Origin: CAIMZW01 sp037133095
GTDB taxonomy: Bacteria; Actinomycetota; Actinomycetes; Nanopelagicales; Nanopelagicaceae
Assembly (NCBI GenBank): GCA_037133095.1
Contig: JBAXOT010000007.1
Span: forward strand, 1 to 64,000
Length of the DNA stretch: 64,000 bases
Direction of reading: 5' to 3'
The notes beneath the pieces were generated by a model. It made no database searches and had not been told where the DNA came from. It worked only from the letters and a program-made list of their open reading frames with translations. Each line of letters starts with the position of its first letter. The stretch's first letter is position 1. This document shows positions 27,922-36,862 of the stretch, piece after piece. The position numbers were made by a program, and so were the translations under genes.

Positions 27922-29598
27922 ATGAGTAACTCTATGAAGCCACGTTCGGGGATGGTGACCGACGGTATGGAGCGCGCTCCGGCCCGAGGCATGTTGCGGG
28001 CAGTCGGCATGGGTGATGATGATTGGGTCAAGCCGCAAATTGGCATTGCCTCATCATGGAATGAAATCACGCCCTGCAATCTCTCTCTCGATCGGTTGGC
28101 CAAAGCTTCTCGCAAAGGAGTTATCGACGCCGGCGGATTTCCCATGCAGTTCGGAACTATCTCCGTCTCTGATGGTATTTCGATGGGTCACGAGGGAATG
28201 CACTTCTCGTTAGTCTCTCGTGAAGTCATCGCAGACTCAGTCGAAACCGTCATGCAGGCCGAGCGCCTCGATGGCATGGTCACTTTTGCTGGCTGCGACA
28301 AGTCATTGCCTGGAATGATGATGGCGGCGGCTCGTATTGATGTTGCCAGTGTTTTTGTTTATGCCGGTTCTACTTTGGCAGGAAACGTTGATGGCAAAGA
28401 CGTCACGATTATTGATGCGTTTGAAGCGGTCGGAGCCTGCGCTCGTGGCCTAATCTCGCGCGAACAAGTAGATCGAATCGAACGTGCAATCTGCCCAGGT
28501 GAAGGTGCGTGTGGCGGCATGTACACCGCAAACACTATGGCCGCGGCCGGTGAGGCTCTTGGTCTCTCGTTGCCCGGATCGGCCTCGCCACCAGCCCCAG
28601 ATCGACGTCGCGATGATTATGCGGAGAAGGCTGGCGCCGCAGTTGTCGAACTCATTCGCCTAGGAATCACTACTCGAACAATTTTAACGAAGCAGGCCTT
28701 TGAGAATGCCATCACTGTTGTCATGGCTCTCGGTGGTTCTACTAATGCCGTCCTGCACCTTTTGGCGATCGCCAACGAAGCTGAAGTTGAATTGACTTTG
28801 GATGATTTCCAACGAATCAGTGAGCGCACGCCGCTGCTCGGCGATCTCAAACCTTTTGGTAAATATGTCATGACCGACATTGATCGTGTAGGAGGAATTC
28901 CCGTCGTTCTTCGCGTCTTGCTCGACGCGGGGCTGCTTCACGGCGAATGCATGACAGTTACTGGCAAGACGATGGCCGAGAATTTGGCCGACATAACTCC
29001 GTTGGACCCGGATGGCGATGTACTGCACGCGGTGAAGTCGCCACTCTCCGTTGGCGGTGGCATAACCATCCTGAAAGGCTCTTTGGCCCCAGAAGGCGCA
29101 GTCTGCAAAACCGCTGGCGTCGGCATTGAACATTTTGAAGGACCGGCTCGAGTTTTTGAACGAGAACAAGCTGCCATGGATGCCCTTGAGAATGGCACTA
29201 TTCAAGCAGGCGATGTGGTGGTTATTCGCTATGAAGGACCTAAGGGCGGTCCTGGCATGCGCGAGATGTTGATGATTACTGGTGCGATTAAAGGCGCAGG
29301 ACTCGGAAAGACGACTTTGTTGTTGACCGATGGTCGCTTCTCGGGGGGAAGTACTGGACTATGCGTCGGTCACGTCTCTCCAGAAGCGGTTGATGGTGGC
29401 CCAATTGCCTTCATCAAGGATGGCGACCTGGTGCGCTTTGACGCCACGACCCAGCAACTGGATCTCCTGGTGGCTGCCAGCGATTTAGCGGCCCGAAAAG
29501 TTGGTTGGACGCCGCTGAGTCATAAATATCGACGCGGAGTTCTGGCCAAATATTCCAAGGTCGTGGGATCTGCCTCACAAGGCGCAGTTTGCGGCTAA
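27922..29598 (+). CDS. ilvD: Dihydroxy-acid dehydratase
   Basis: Iron-sulfur enzyme that dehydrates 2,3-dihydroxy acids to 2-oxo acids in valine and isoleucine synthesis. The 558 residues have the cluster cysteines in ITPCNLSLDR, AGCDKSLPGM and EGACGGMYTANT. Start ATG 27922 follows AGGGAG (27907-27912), 20 bp after gatB, so it may be co-transcribed with gatCAB. The following 200 bp holds an attenuator, so ilvB is regulated apart from it. Confidence 0.95.
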   Translation: MSNSMKPRSGMVTDGMERAPARGMLRAVGMGDDDWVKPQIGIASSWNEITPCNLSLDRLAKASRKGVIDAGGFPMQFGTISVSDGISMGHEGMHFSLVSREVIADSVETVMQAERLDGMVTFAGCDKSLPGMMMAAARIDVASVFVYAGSTLAGNVDGKDVTIIDAFEAVGACARGLISREQVDRIERAICPGEGACGGMYTANTMAAAGEALGLSLPGSASPPAPDRRRDDYAEKAGAAVVELIRLGITTRTILTKQAFENAITVVMALGGSTNAVLHLLAIANEAEVELTLDDFQRISERTPLLGDLKPFGKYVMTDIDRVGGIPVVLRVLLDAGLLHGECMTVTGKTMAENLADITPLDPDGDVLHAVKSPLSVGGGITILKGSLAPEGAVCKTAGVGIEHFEGPARVFEREQAAMDALENGTIQAGDVVVIRYEGPKGGPGMREMLMITGAIKGAGLGKTTLLLTDGRFSGGSTGLCVGHVSPEAVDGGPIAFIKDGDLVRFDATTQQLDLLVAASDLAARKVGWTPLSHKYRRGVLAKYSKVVGSASQGAVCG

Positions 29599-29634
29599 CA
29601 AAATATCCAAAATATGAGATGAGAGTCTCAGGGG

Positions 29635-29663
29635 TTGACGGAGCAAGATACAGGCGTGAGAAT
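29635..29663 (+). promoter_or_regulatory. Promoter of the ilvB attenuator region
   Basis: TTGACG (29635-29640), a 17-base spacer and GAGAAT (29658-29663). The -10 ends six bases before the leader-peptide ATG at 29670, so the leader mRNA would be leaderless. The -10 matches TATAAT at four of six positions. Confidence 0.6.
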
Positions 29664-29669
29664 TAGAAC

Positions 29670-29708
29670 ATGGCACAAGCCGTGGTAATCCGAAAGCGCG
29701 CGATCTAG
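29670..29708 (+). CDS. ilvB operon leader peptide, 12 residues
   Basis: The short frame encodes MAQAVVIRKRAI and stops at TAG 29706-29708. It has adjacent Val-Val-Ile codons and a final Ile, the expected sensor residues for branched-chain attenuation. It is followed by a long hairpin that includes its own stop codon (29695-29728) and then a rho-independent terminator, all before ilvB. Attenuation ahead of ilvB is known in actinobacteria such as Corynebacterium glutamicum. The ATG lies six bases after the -10, with no Shine-Dalgarno. Confidence 0.8.
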   Translation: MAQAVVIRKRAI

Positions 29709-29728
29709 ATCTCTCTAGAACGTGCGCT
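29695..29728 (+). promoter_or_regulatory. Leader hairpin overlapping the leader-peptide stop
   Basis: A stem of 15 paired positions with one G-T wobble and one A-A mismatch joins 29695-29709 to 29714-29728 around the loop TCTC. The 5' arm holds the last leader codons and the stop. A ribosome finishing the peptide would block it, while one stalled at Val-Val-Ile would allow it. It abuts the terminator stem with no gap; I did not find a clear 2:3 antiterminator pairing. Confidence 0.7.
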
Positions 29729-29761
29729 ACCCCTCAGTGAAAACTGAGGGGTTTCGTTTTT
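29729..29761 (+). terminator. Attenuator terminator upstream of ilvB
   Basis: ACCCCTCAG (29729-29737) pairs with CTGAGGGGT (29744-29752) around the loop TGAAAA, followed by TTCGTTTTT. This nine-bp GC-rich stem plus T-rich tail is a typical intrinsic terminator placed 45 bp before ilvB. Confidence 0.9.
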
Positions 29762-29806
29762 ACTAGACCTAAAATGCGTTGAGCGAGAAAGAGAAGGGAG
29801 ATGAAT

Positions 29807-31558
29807 ATGAGTAGCGATAATGGCACAAAGATGACGGGGGCAAGTTCCCTCGTGAAATCTTTAGAGCATGCTGGCGTCGAAGTTATGTTCGGTATCCCAG
29901 GTGGTGCAATTCTGCCGGCGTATGACCCAATTTTTGACAGTCCGATTCGCCACATTCTGGTTCGCCACGAACAAGGTGCCGGACATGCTGCCACAGGTTA
30001 TGCCCAGGCCACAGGCCGAGTCGGCGTCTGCATCGCCACTTCAGGACCCGGTGCGACAAACCTGGTGACTCCACTGGCAGATGCCCAGATGGACTCGGTT
30101 CCACTCGTCGCAATTACCGGTCAAGTAGCATCAGCAGCTATCGGAACGGATGCCTTCCAAGAAGCCGACATTCGCGGCATCACCATGCCTGTTACCAAGC
30201 ACAATTACCTAGTTACTGATGCGCGCGACATTCCGCGGGCGATTGCTGAAGCCTTTCATATCGCAAGTACTGGTCGACCAGGAGCCGTACTCGTCGACAT
30301 CGCAAAAGATGCCCTGCAGCATCAAACCACTTTTCAGTGGCCGGATTCGATCTCGTTGGCAGGGTATAACCCAGTTCTGGTTCCAGATTCCCAAGCCGTT
30401 CGTGATGCCGCCGCGCTCATCGCGCAATCGTTGCATCCAGTTCTCTATGTCGGTGGCGGCGTCATCAAGGCAAATGCTCACAAAGAATTAATGAGACTTG
30501 CCGAACTCACTGGCGCACCGGTAGTTACAACGCTGATGGCACGCGGAGCTTTCCCAGACAGCCATCACCAACATCTTGGTATGCCAGGTATGCATGGCAC
30601 AGTTGCGGCTGTTACCGCACTGCAAAAGGCAGACTTGCTCATCACCCTCGGGGCGAGATTCGATGATCGAGTAACCGGTAAACTTTCATCTTTTGCCCCA
30701 CACGCCAAAATCATTCACGCAGATATTGATCCTGCGGAGATTGGCAAGAACCGTCTGGCAGACATTGCACTTGTCGGAGATTTGGCAAACACGATTACTG
30801 CGCTGATTCCAGCCATTCAGGTGGAATTTGCAAAGCACCAACCCGATTTAGCACCTTGGTGGTCCCAAGTAAATTCATATCGCGAACGTTTTCCGTTGGG
30901 TTATGACCACCCAGCCGATGGCACTCTTTCGCCACAGTATGTGATTGAGCGGTTGGGCAAGATGGCCGGACCTGATGCGATCTATGTTGCAGGTGTTGGA
31001 CAACATCAAATGTGGGCTTCGCAATTCATCAATTATGAGAATCCACGCACGTGGTTGAACTCAGGTGGTTTGGGAACTATGGGTTACTCGGTTCCTGCCG
31101 CGATGGGTGCCAAAGTTGGAGCCCCCGATAAAGTTGTCTGGGCAATTGACGGCGATGGTTGCTTCCAGATGACTAATCAAGAATTGGTTACTTGCGCTAT
31201 TAACAAGATTCCGATCAAGGTTGCGATTATTAATAATGAAAGCCTAGGCATGGTTCGCCAATGGCAAACCCTCTTTTACAACGAGAGATATTCAAACACC
31301 GACCTACATTCCAAGCGCATTCCAGACTTTGCAAAATTAGCCGATGCGATGGGTTGCGTTGGATTACGTTGCGAAAGTCGTGATGATGTAGATCGCACGA
31401 TCGCGCAAGCAATGGAGATTAATGATCAACCTGTGGTGGTTGATTTCAGTGTTCATCGCGATGCCATGGTCTGGCCAATGGTTGCGGCTGGCACTTCCAA
31501 TGACGACATCGTCGTTGCTCGTTCACTTGCACCTATCTGGGACTCACAGGAGCTGTAA
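29807..31558 (+). CDS. ilvB: Acetolactate synthase, large (catalytic) subunit
   Basis: Thiamine-diphosphate enzyme that joins two pyruvates, or pyruvate and 2-oxobutyrate, at the first common step of valine and isoleucine synthesis. The 583 residues have the catalytic Glu in RHEQGAGH, the SGPGATNL block and the ThDP-binding GDGCFQMTNQEL with its downstream NN. Two ATGs are possible: 29801 touches the Shine-Dalgarno GGGAG (29796-29800) with no spacing, while 29807 is six bases from it and is preferred. It is controlled by the upstream attenuator. Its stop is directly followed by ilvN. Confidence 0.96.
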   Translation: MSSDNGTKMTGASSLVKSLEHAGVEVMFGIPGGAILPAYDPIFDSPIRHILVRHEQGAGHAATGYAQATGRVGVCIATSGPGATNLVTPLADAQMDSVPLVAITGQVASAAIGTDAFQEADIRGITMPVTKHNYLVTDARDIPRAIAEAFHIASTGRPGAVLVDIAKDALQHQTTFQWPDSISLAGYNPVLVPDSQAVRDAAALIAQSLHPVLYVGGGVIKANAHKELMRLAELTGAPVVTTLMARGAFPDSHHQHLGMPGMHGTVAAVTALQKADLLITLGARFDDRVTGKLSSFAPHAKIIHADIDPAEIGKNRLADIALVGDLANTITALIPAIQVEFAKHQPDLAPWWSQVNSYRERFPLGYDHPADGTLSPQYVIERLGKMAGPDAIYVAGVGQHQMWASQFINYENPRTWLNSGGLGTMGYSVPAAMGAKVGAPDKVVWAIDGDGCFQMTNQELVTCAINKIPIKVAIINNESLGMVRQWQTLFYNERYSNTDLHSKRIPDFAKLADAMGCVGLRCESRDDVDRTIAQAMEINDQPVVVDFSVHRDAMVWPMVAAGTSNDDIVVARSLAPIWDSQEL

Positions 31559-32071
31559 ATGACTACCAATACTCACACCCACACACTCTCCGTTCTCGTC
31601 GAAAATAGCCCAGGCGTCCTGGCTCGAATTGCCTCGCTCTTCTCCCGACGCGGCTATAACATCGACTCACTTGCCGTCGGCCCCACTGAAGATGACAACA
31701 TTTCTCGGATGACCATCGTCATCAATGTCGAAGGCCACGCGCTCGAACAGGTAATTCAACAACTCGACAAACTGATCAATGTCATCAGCATTACCCAGCT
31801 GGACCCCATCACCTCAGTTCAGCGCGAACTACTCTTGGTCAAGGTATCGACCACTCCGGAGAGCCGATCGCAAGTTCTGGAAACCGTTCAACTTTTCCGC
31901 GCCAAGGTTGTCGATGTCGCCCAAGACGGTGTAACTATCGAAGCGACCGGAAATAGCGAGAAGATCGAAGCCTTGCTCCGAGTACTCGAGCCGTTTGGCA
32001 TCAAAGAATTGGTCCAGTCTGGGTTGGTGGCGATGTCTCGCGGCATGCAACCAAAGTCAAATGGCCGGTAA
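31559..32071 (+). CDS. ilvN: Acetolactate synthase, small (regulatory) subunit
   Basis: Binds valine and other branched-chain end products and controls IlvB. The 170 residues have an N-terminal ACT domain (HTLSVLVENSPGVLARIASLF) and the conserved C-terminal domain. ATG 31559 lies immediately after the ilvB stop with GGAG (31549-31552) inside the end of ilvB, so the subunits are translationally coupled. Confidence 0.96.
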   Translation: MTTNTHTHTLSVLVENSPGVLARIASLFSRRGYNIDSLAVGPTEDDNISRMTIVINVEGHALEQVIQQLDKLINVISITQLDPITSVQRELLLVKVSTTPESRSQVLETVQLFRAKVVDVAQDGVTIEATGNSEKIEALLRVLEPFGIKELVQSGLVAMSRGMQPKSNGR

Positions 32072-32120
32072 TTTCGCAATAAAATAAGTTTCTACCCGTA
32101 ACCGACGAAAGGTAACTACA

Positions 32121-33155
32121 GTGGCAACCCAGTATCACGACGAAGATGCCGACCTATCCATTATTCAATCGAAGAAAGTTGCTGTGATTGGCTATGGCTC
32201 ACAGGGTCATGCGCACGCTCTTAGTCTTCGAGACAGCGGAGTCGATGTTCGAGTAGGTCTTGCCGAGGGCTCAGCCTCTCGCGCCAAGGCAGAAGCAGAA
32301 GGGCTCCGAGTTCTTTCCGTAGCCGATGCCGTGAAAGAAGCCGACCTCGTCATGTTGCTGGCTCCTGATCATGTTCAACGTCATATCTACAACGAGAGCA
32401 TCAAGCCAAATCTCAAGCCAGGCTCGGCACTCTTCTTCGGTCATGGCTTTAATATTCGATTCGGGTATATCAAGCCAGAGGCAAACATTGATGTTGCCAT
32501 GGTGGCACCAAAGGGTCCGGGACACTTGGTACGTCGTGAGTACTCAGCCGGCCGCGGTGTTCCAGTTCTCGTAGCCGTGGAACAAGACGCTACCGGGACT
32601 GCCTGGCCACTCACTCTTTCCTATGCCAAGGCAATCGGCGGACTTCGCGCCGGTGGAATTTTGACCACCTTCACCGAAGAATGCGAAACCGATCTCTTCG
32701 GAGAGCAATCAGTTCTCTGTGGCGGTGCTTCACAACTCGTTCAATATGGCTTTGAAACTTTGGTGGAAGCCGGATACCAACCCGAGGTTGCCTACTTCGA
32801 GTGCCTGCATGAACTCAAGCTCATTGTGGATTTGATGTACGAAGGTGGCATTGCCAAGCAACGATGGTCAGTATCCGACACAGCTGAATATGGTGATTAC
32901 ATCTCCGGCCCTCGGGTGATTGATCCTCGCGTCAAAGAGAATATGAAGGCAGTTCTTGCCGACATTCAGAGTGGCGCTTTCGCTGAGCGTTTCATCAAAG
33001 ACCAAGATGCAGGTGCGCCTGAATTCAAGGCACTTCGCGCTAAGGGTGAGGCTCATCCGATTGAGGCAGTTGGCCGCGAACTTCGCAAAATGATGTCATG
33101 GGTTCGTGGCAACACCAAGGATGATTACCAAGAAGGTGTCGCAGCACGTGGCTAA
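32121..33155 (+). CDS. ilvC: Ketol-acid reductoisomerase, class I
   Basis: Isomerises and reduces acetolactate or acetohydroxybutyrate. The 344-residue short (class I) form has the nucleotide-binding GYGSQGHAHAL near residue 28, followed by the GSAS phosphate-binding loop region. Metal-binding acidic residues lie in the TFTEECETDLFGEQ block, and YFECLHELKLIVDL follows. Start GTG 32121 follows GAAAGG (32107-32112). It overlaps the serA start by 8 bp. Confidence 0.96.
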   Translation: MATQYHDEDADLSIIQSKKVAVIGYGSQGHAHALSLRDSGVDVRVGLAEGSASRAKAEAEGLRVLSVADAVKEADLVMLLAPDHVQRHIYNESIKPNLKPGSALFFGHGFNIRFGYIKPEANIDVAMVAPKGPGHLVRREYSAGRGVPVLVAVEQDATGTAWPLTLSYAKAIGGLRAGGILTTFTEECETDLFGEQSVLCGGASQLVQYGFETLVEAGYQPEVAYFECLHELKLIVDLMYEGGIAKQRWSVSDTAEYGDYISGPRVIDPRVKENMKAVLADIQSGAFAERFIKDQDAGAPEFKALRAKGEAHPIEAVGRELRKMMSWVRGNTKDDYQEGVAARG

Positions 33156-34740
33156 GCCGGTCGTACTTATTGCCGAGGAATTAAGCCCGGCCACTCTGGA
33201 TGCACTTGGTCCTGATTTTGAAGTACGTCACTGCAATGGTGCAGATCGCGGCGAATTACTTGCTGCCCTAGCCGCTGGTGTCGATGCTGTATTGATTCGT
33301 TCGGCAACGAAGATGGACGCAGAAGCAGTTGCGGCTGCTAAGGGCCTCAAGGTCATTGCTCGCGCGGGAGTAGGACTCGACAACGTCGACATCCCGGCTT
33401 CAACAGCGGCAGGTGTCATGGTGGTGAATGCCCCGACGTCCAATATCGTTTCGGCTGCAGAACTTGCCATCGCGCTTTTACTCGCATCTGCTCGTTTTGT
33501 TTCACCAGCCCATGCCGCGCTTCGAAATGGAAAGTGGGCCAGGTCCAAGTACACCGGCGCCGAACTCTTTGAGAAGACTCTAGGCATTGTTGGCTTTGGA
33601 CGAATTGGTCAATTGGTTGCATCGCGCATGCAGGCGTTCGGCATGGAGATCGTTGCTTATGATCCCTATCTACAACCAGCACGGGCGGCACAATTAGGCG
33701 TCCGACTTGTTGAACTTGACGAATTGTTGGCTATTAGTGATTTCATCACAATTCATCTGCCAAAAACTAAAGAGACGGCAAACCTAATTGGCGTCGAAGC
33801 GCTTAAAAAAGTTAAGCCTTCCGTCCGTATTATCAACGCTGCTCGTGGTGGTGTCCTTGATGAGGCAGCTCTTTATGACGCAATCACCGAAGGTCGCGTC
33901 GCAGGCGCCGGTTTAGATGTATTTGCTACCGAGCCATGCACCGACTCGCCACTCTTTCAACTCGATCGAGTAGTGGCAACTCCGCACCTTGGCGCATCTA
34001 CCGATGAAGCACAAGAGCGCGCTGGAATTGCCGTTGCTGTTTCAGTTCGCAAGGCTCTAGCCGGTGAATTGGTTCCGGATGCAGTCAACGTTAAAGGTGG
34101 TTTGATTCACGAAGATCTTCGCCCTGCTCTTTCTTTAGTCGAGAAGTTGTCGCAGGTTGCGACTGCCCTTGTTGGAGAACTGCCCGTCGGAATTATCGTT
34201 GAGGTCCGTGGTGAAATTTCCGAGCACGATTGTTCAGTACTTGGTACTTCTGCCCTCCGCGGCGCTCTTATGGGCTGCGGTGCCGAAGACGTCACTTACG
34301 TTAATGCTCCGGCACTTTCGACCGAACGCGGTCTGAGCGCTTCGGTGATGACAGATCCAGTCAGTCCTGATCATCGAAATATGGTCACTGTTCGTGCCGC
34401 CTTTAGCAATGGCTCGCAAGTCGCTGTCAGCGGAACTTTGATGGGCATCCGTCAGATTCAGAAGATTGTTGCCATCGATGAACATGATCTTGACCTCTTG
34501 CCTACTGAAAATATGCTCTTCCTTCGATACTCAGATACCCCGGGAATCGTTGGCGCCGTTGGCGCTGCTCTAGGAAATGCGAAGATCAATATTGCGGGAA
34601 TGCAGGTCGGTCGAAATCATCAAGGTGGCGAAGCCTTGATGGCGATAACTGTCGACAGTCCAGTTCCAGCCGAACTCCTTGCGACCGTTCAAACACAGAC
34701 CGGTGCCACTACCGTTCGTGCCGTTGTATTGGCCAACTAA
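33148..34740 (+). CDS. serA: D-3-phosphoglycerate dehydrogenase, long form with ACT domain
   Basis: Committed step of serine synthesis: 3-phosphoglycerate to 3-phosphohydroxypyruvate with NAD. The 530 residues contain the NAD-binding block GIVGFGRIGQLVASR, the catalytic Arg region NAARGGVLDE and a His in TPHLGASTDEAQ. An intervening ASB domain and a C-terminal ACT domain (LFLRYSDTPGIVGAVG) for serine feedback follow. The frame runs upstream into ilvC, but GTG 33148 gives the standard start VAKPVVLIAEE and has AGAAGG 12 bases upstream. It sits between ilvC and leuB, a common actinobacterial order. Confidence 0.95.
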   Translation: MAKPVVLIAEELSPATLDALGPDFEVRHCNGADRGELLAALAAGVDAVLIRSATKMDAEAVAAAKGLKVIARAGVGLDNVDIPASTAAGVMVVNAPTSNIVSAAELAIALLLASARFVSPAHAALRNGKWARSKYTGAELFEKTLGIVGFGRIGQLVASRMQAFGMEIVAYDPYLQPARAAQLGVRLVELDELLAISDFITIHLPKTKETANLIGVEALKKVKPSVRIINAARGGVLDEAALYDAITEGRVAGAGLDVFATEPCTDSPLFQLDRVVATPHLGASTDEAQERAGIAVAVSVRKALAGELVPDAVNVKGGLIHEDLRPALSLVEKLSQVATALVGELPVGIIVEVRGEISEHDCSVLGTSALRGALMGCGAEDVTYVNAPALSTERGLSASVMTDPVSPDHRNMVTVRAAFSNGSQVAVSGTLMGIRQIQKIVAIDEHDLDLLPTENMLFLRYSDTPGIVGAVGAALGNAKINIAGMQVGRNHQGGEALMAITVDSPVPAELLATVQTQTGATTVRAVVLAN

Positions 34741-35780
34741 TGACACAAAACTTCAATCTGGCCGTCATTGGCGGCGACGGAATTGGTCCTGAAGTTGTTG
34801 TAGAAGGTCTTAAAGTTCTAGATTCCGTCGCGGCAAAGTACGACGTCACCTTCACCAAGACTGATTATGATCTTGGCGCAAAGTTCTGGCATCGCACGGG
34901 GCAGACCCTGCCGGAATCGGTTATCGCAGAGTTGGCCAAGGCAGATGTCATTCTGCTCGGTGCCGTTGGAGATCCAACCGTCCCAAGCGGCGTTCTCGAA
35001 CGAGGTTTGCTGCTGAAGCTACGTTTCACCTTTGACCACTACGTCAATCTTCGTCCCGCCAAATTATTTCCTGGCGTGAAGTCGCCATTGGCCAATGCTG
35101 ACGCCATTGATTTCGTGGTCGTTCGGGAAGGAACCGAAGGTCCTTATGTGGGCGCTGGCGGTTCGCTTTATGTCGGCACCGACCATGAAATTGCGACGGA
35201 AGAGAGCCTCAATACTCGACATGGCGCTGAGCGGGTAATTCGCGATGCTTTCGCACGGGCGAGTGCCAGGCCGCGCAAGAAGTTGACGCTGGTTCATAAA
35301 AACAATGTTCTGACCCGCGCTGGCAGTTTGTGGACCCGCACTTTCAATGAGGTGGCAAAAGAGTTCCCGGAAATCGCCACAGATTATCTCCACGTCGATG
35401 CCGCTTCCATGTTCTTCGTGACGAATCCCGAGCGCTTTGATGTTGTTGTCACTGACAATCTATTCGGGGATATCTTGACTGATATTGCGGCGGCCATTTG
35501 TGGTGGCATCGGTCTTGCAGCTTCTGGAAATATTAACCCCACCCGCGAATTTCCATCTATGTTCGAGCCAGTCCATGGTTCCGCACCAGATATCGCCGGC
35601 AAAGGAATTGCAGATCCAACTGCCACCGTCATGTCCGTGGCGTTGATGCTTAGACACCTTGGCCTGGTAGATGCCGCAGCCGATGTGGAACGAGCCGTAG
35701 CTGCCGATCTATTAACGCGAGGCGATACAAAACGTTCGACTTCAGAAGTAGGAAGTGCACTGGCGGAGGCTGTTCGATGA
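34740..35780 (+). CDS. leuB: 3-isopropylmalate dehydrogenase
   Basis: Oxidative decarboxylation in leucine synthesis; the same enzyme type also acts on 3-methylmalate when isoleucine is made from citramalate. The 346 residues include IGGDGIGPEVV, VVREGTEGPYVG, the Lys in VHKNNVLTRAG and the metal-binding VTDNLFGDILTD. It overlaps serA by one base (TAATG) and ilvE by four (ATGA). leuA, leuC and leuD are not in the window. Confidence 0.95.
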   Translation: MTQNFNLAVIGGDGIGPEVVVEGLKVLDSVAAKYDVTFTKTDYDLGAKFWHRTGQTLPESVIAELAKADVILLGAVGDPTVPSGVLERGLLLKLRFTFDHYVNLRPAKLFPGVKSPLANADAIDFVVVREGTEGPYVGAGGSLYVGTDHEIATEESLNTRHGAERVIRDAFARASARPRKKLTLVHKNNVLTRAGSLWTRTFNEVAKEFPEIATDYLHVDAASMFFVTNPERFDVVVTDNLFGDILTDIAAAICGGIGLAASGNINPTREFPSMFEPVHGSAPDIAGKGIADPTATVMSVALMLRHLGLVDAAADVERAVAADLLTRGDTKRSTSEVGSALAEAVR

Positions 35781-36862
35781 AAATAAATCTCAATCCCAAT
35801 CCACATCCGGTCTCCGACTCGGATCGCGATGCACTAATGCTGGCGCCTGGTTTTGGAAAGTACTACACCGACAACATGATCGTTGCTGAGTGGAGTGAAG
35901 CAGATGGATGGCAAGATGCCGAACTTAAATCATATGGCCCAATTTCCTTAGATCCAGCGACCGCGGTGTTCCATTATGGTCAAGAGATTTTTGAGGGACT
36001 GAAGGCATATCGCCAACCCGATGGCGGCGTCAGCCTCTTCCGCCCAGAAGCAAACGGCGAGCGCTTTGCCCGAAGTGCGGCACGCCTGGCCCTGCCTGAA
36101 ATGCCAGTGGATTTTTTCGTCGACACAATCGAAACCCTGGTCAAGCAGGATCGCAAGTGGGTGCCCAATAACGTCGGGGAATCACTCTATATTCGACCAT
36201 TCATGATTGCTACCGAAGTTGGCTTGGGTGTTCGGCCCTCGAACAAGGCAACCTACCTACTTATCGCAACACCAGCGGCTGCTTATTTCAATGCCGCGAA
36301 TGCTGTGACAGTGTGGATTTCGACCGAATATGTTCGGGCTGCACCTGGGGGTACGGGTGAAGCAAAATGTGGTGGTAACTACGCGGCCTCTCTCGTTGCG
36401 CAAAAGCAAGCGGCGACTCAAGGCTGTGACCAAGTTGTTTGGTTAGATGCCATCGAGCGTCGTTGGGTCGAAGAGATGGGTGGCATGAACCTTTATTTCA
36501 TTAAGGGTTCTGGCAAAGATGCAAGGGTCATCACCCCTAAATTAACTGGAACTTTGTTGCCGGGCATCACGCGAGATTCCATTCTTTCCGTTGCTGCGGA
36601 CTTGGGATATTCCGTCGAGGAAACTATGTTTTCTATCGATGATTGGCGCGATGGAATAGCCAGCGGCGAAATCACGGAAATTTTCGCATGTGGAACTGCT
36701 GCGGTGATCTCTGCAATTGGCGCAGCCAAGAGTTCACATGGCATCTGGACCACCGGTGATGGCGCGCCGGGCCCAATTACAGCCGAGATTCGCAGAACCA
36801 TGCTGGGAATTCAGCACGGAACGATTGAAGACAAGCACGGCTGGAACAAGCGAGTCATCTAA
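35777..36862 (+). CDS. ilvE: Branched-chain amino-acid aminotransferase
   Basis: PLP enzyme for the last step of valine, leucine and isoleucine synthesis. The 361-residue fold-type IV protein has FHYGQEIFEGLKAYR near residue 56. The PLP lysine lies in TGEAKCGGNYAAS near 196, and EEMGGMNLYF follows. It overlaps leuB by 4 bp and cimA by one base, so serA-leuB-ilvE-cimA are translated as one coupled chain. Confidence 0.95.
   Translation: MKINLNPNPHPVSDSDRDALMLAPGFGKYYTDNMIVAEWSEADGWQDAELKSYGPISLDPATAVFHYGQEIFEGLKAYRQPDGGVSLFRPEANGERFARSAARLALPEMPVDFFVDTIETLVKQDRKWVPNNVGESLYIRPFMIATEVGLGVRPSNKATYLLIATPAAAYFNAANAVTVWISTEYVRAAPGGTGEAKCGGNYAASLVAQKQAATQGCDQVVWLDAIERRWVEEMGGMNLYFIKGSGKDARVITPKLTGTLLPGITRDSILSVAADLGYSVEETMFSIDDWRDGIASGEITEIFACGTAAVISAIGAAKSSHGIWTTGDGAPGPITAEIRRTMLGIQHGTIEDKHGWNKRVI

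Noticed and set aside
29656..29688. Alternative leader peptide MRIRTWHKPW in another frame before ilvB (Trp-rich, as in trp leaders)
   Set aside because: The downstream operon makes branched-chain amino acids, and the ATG frame at 29670 has Val-Val-Ile codons and sits at leaderless spacing from the -10.
33106..33147. Extended serA start
   Set aside because: The extra 14 residues lie inside ilvC; GTG 33148 yields the conserved N-terminus and has its own AGAAGG.
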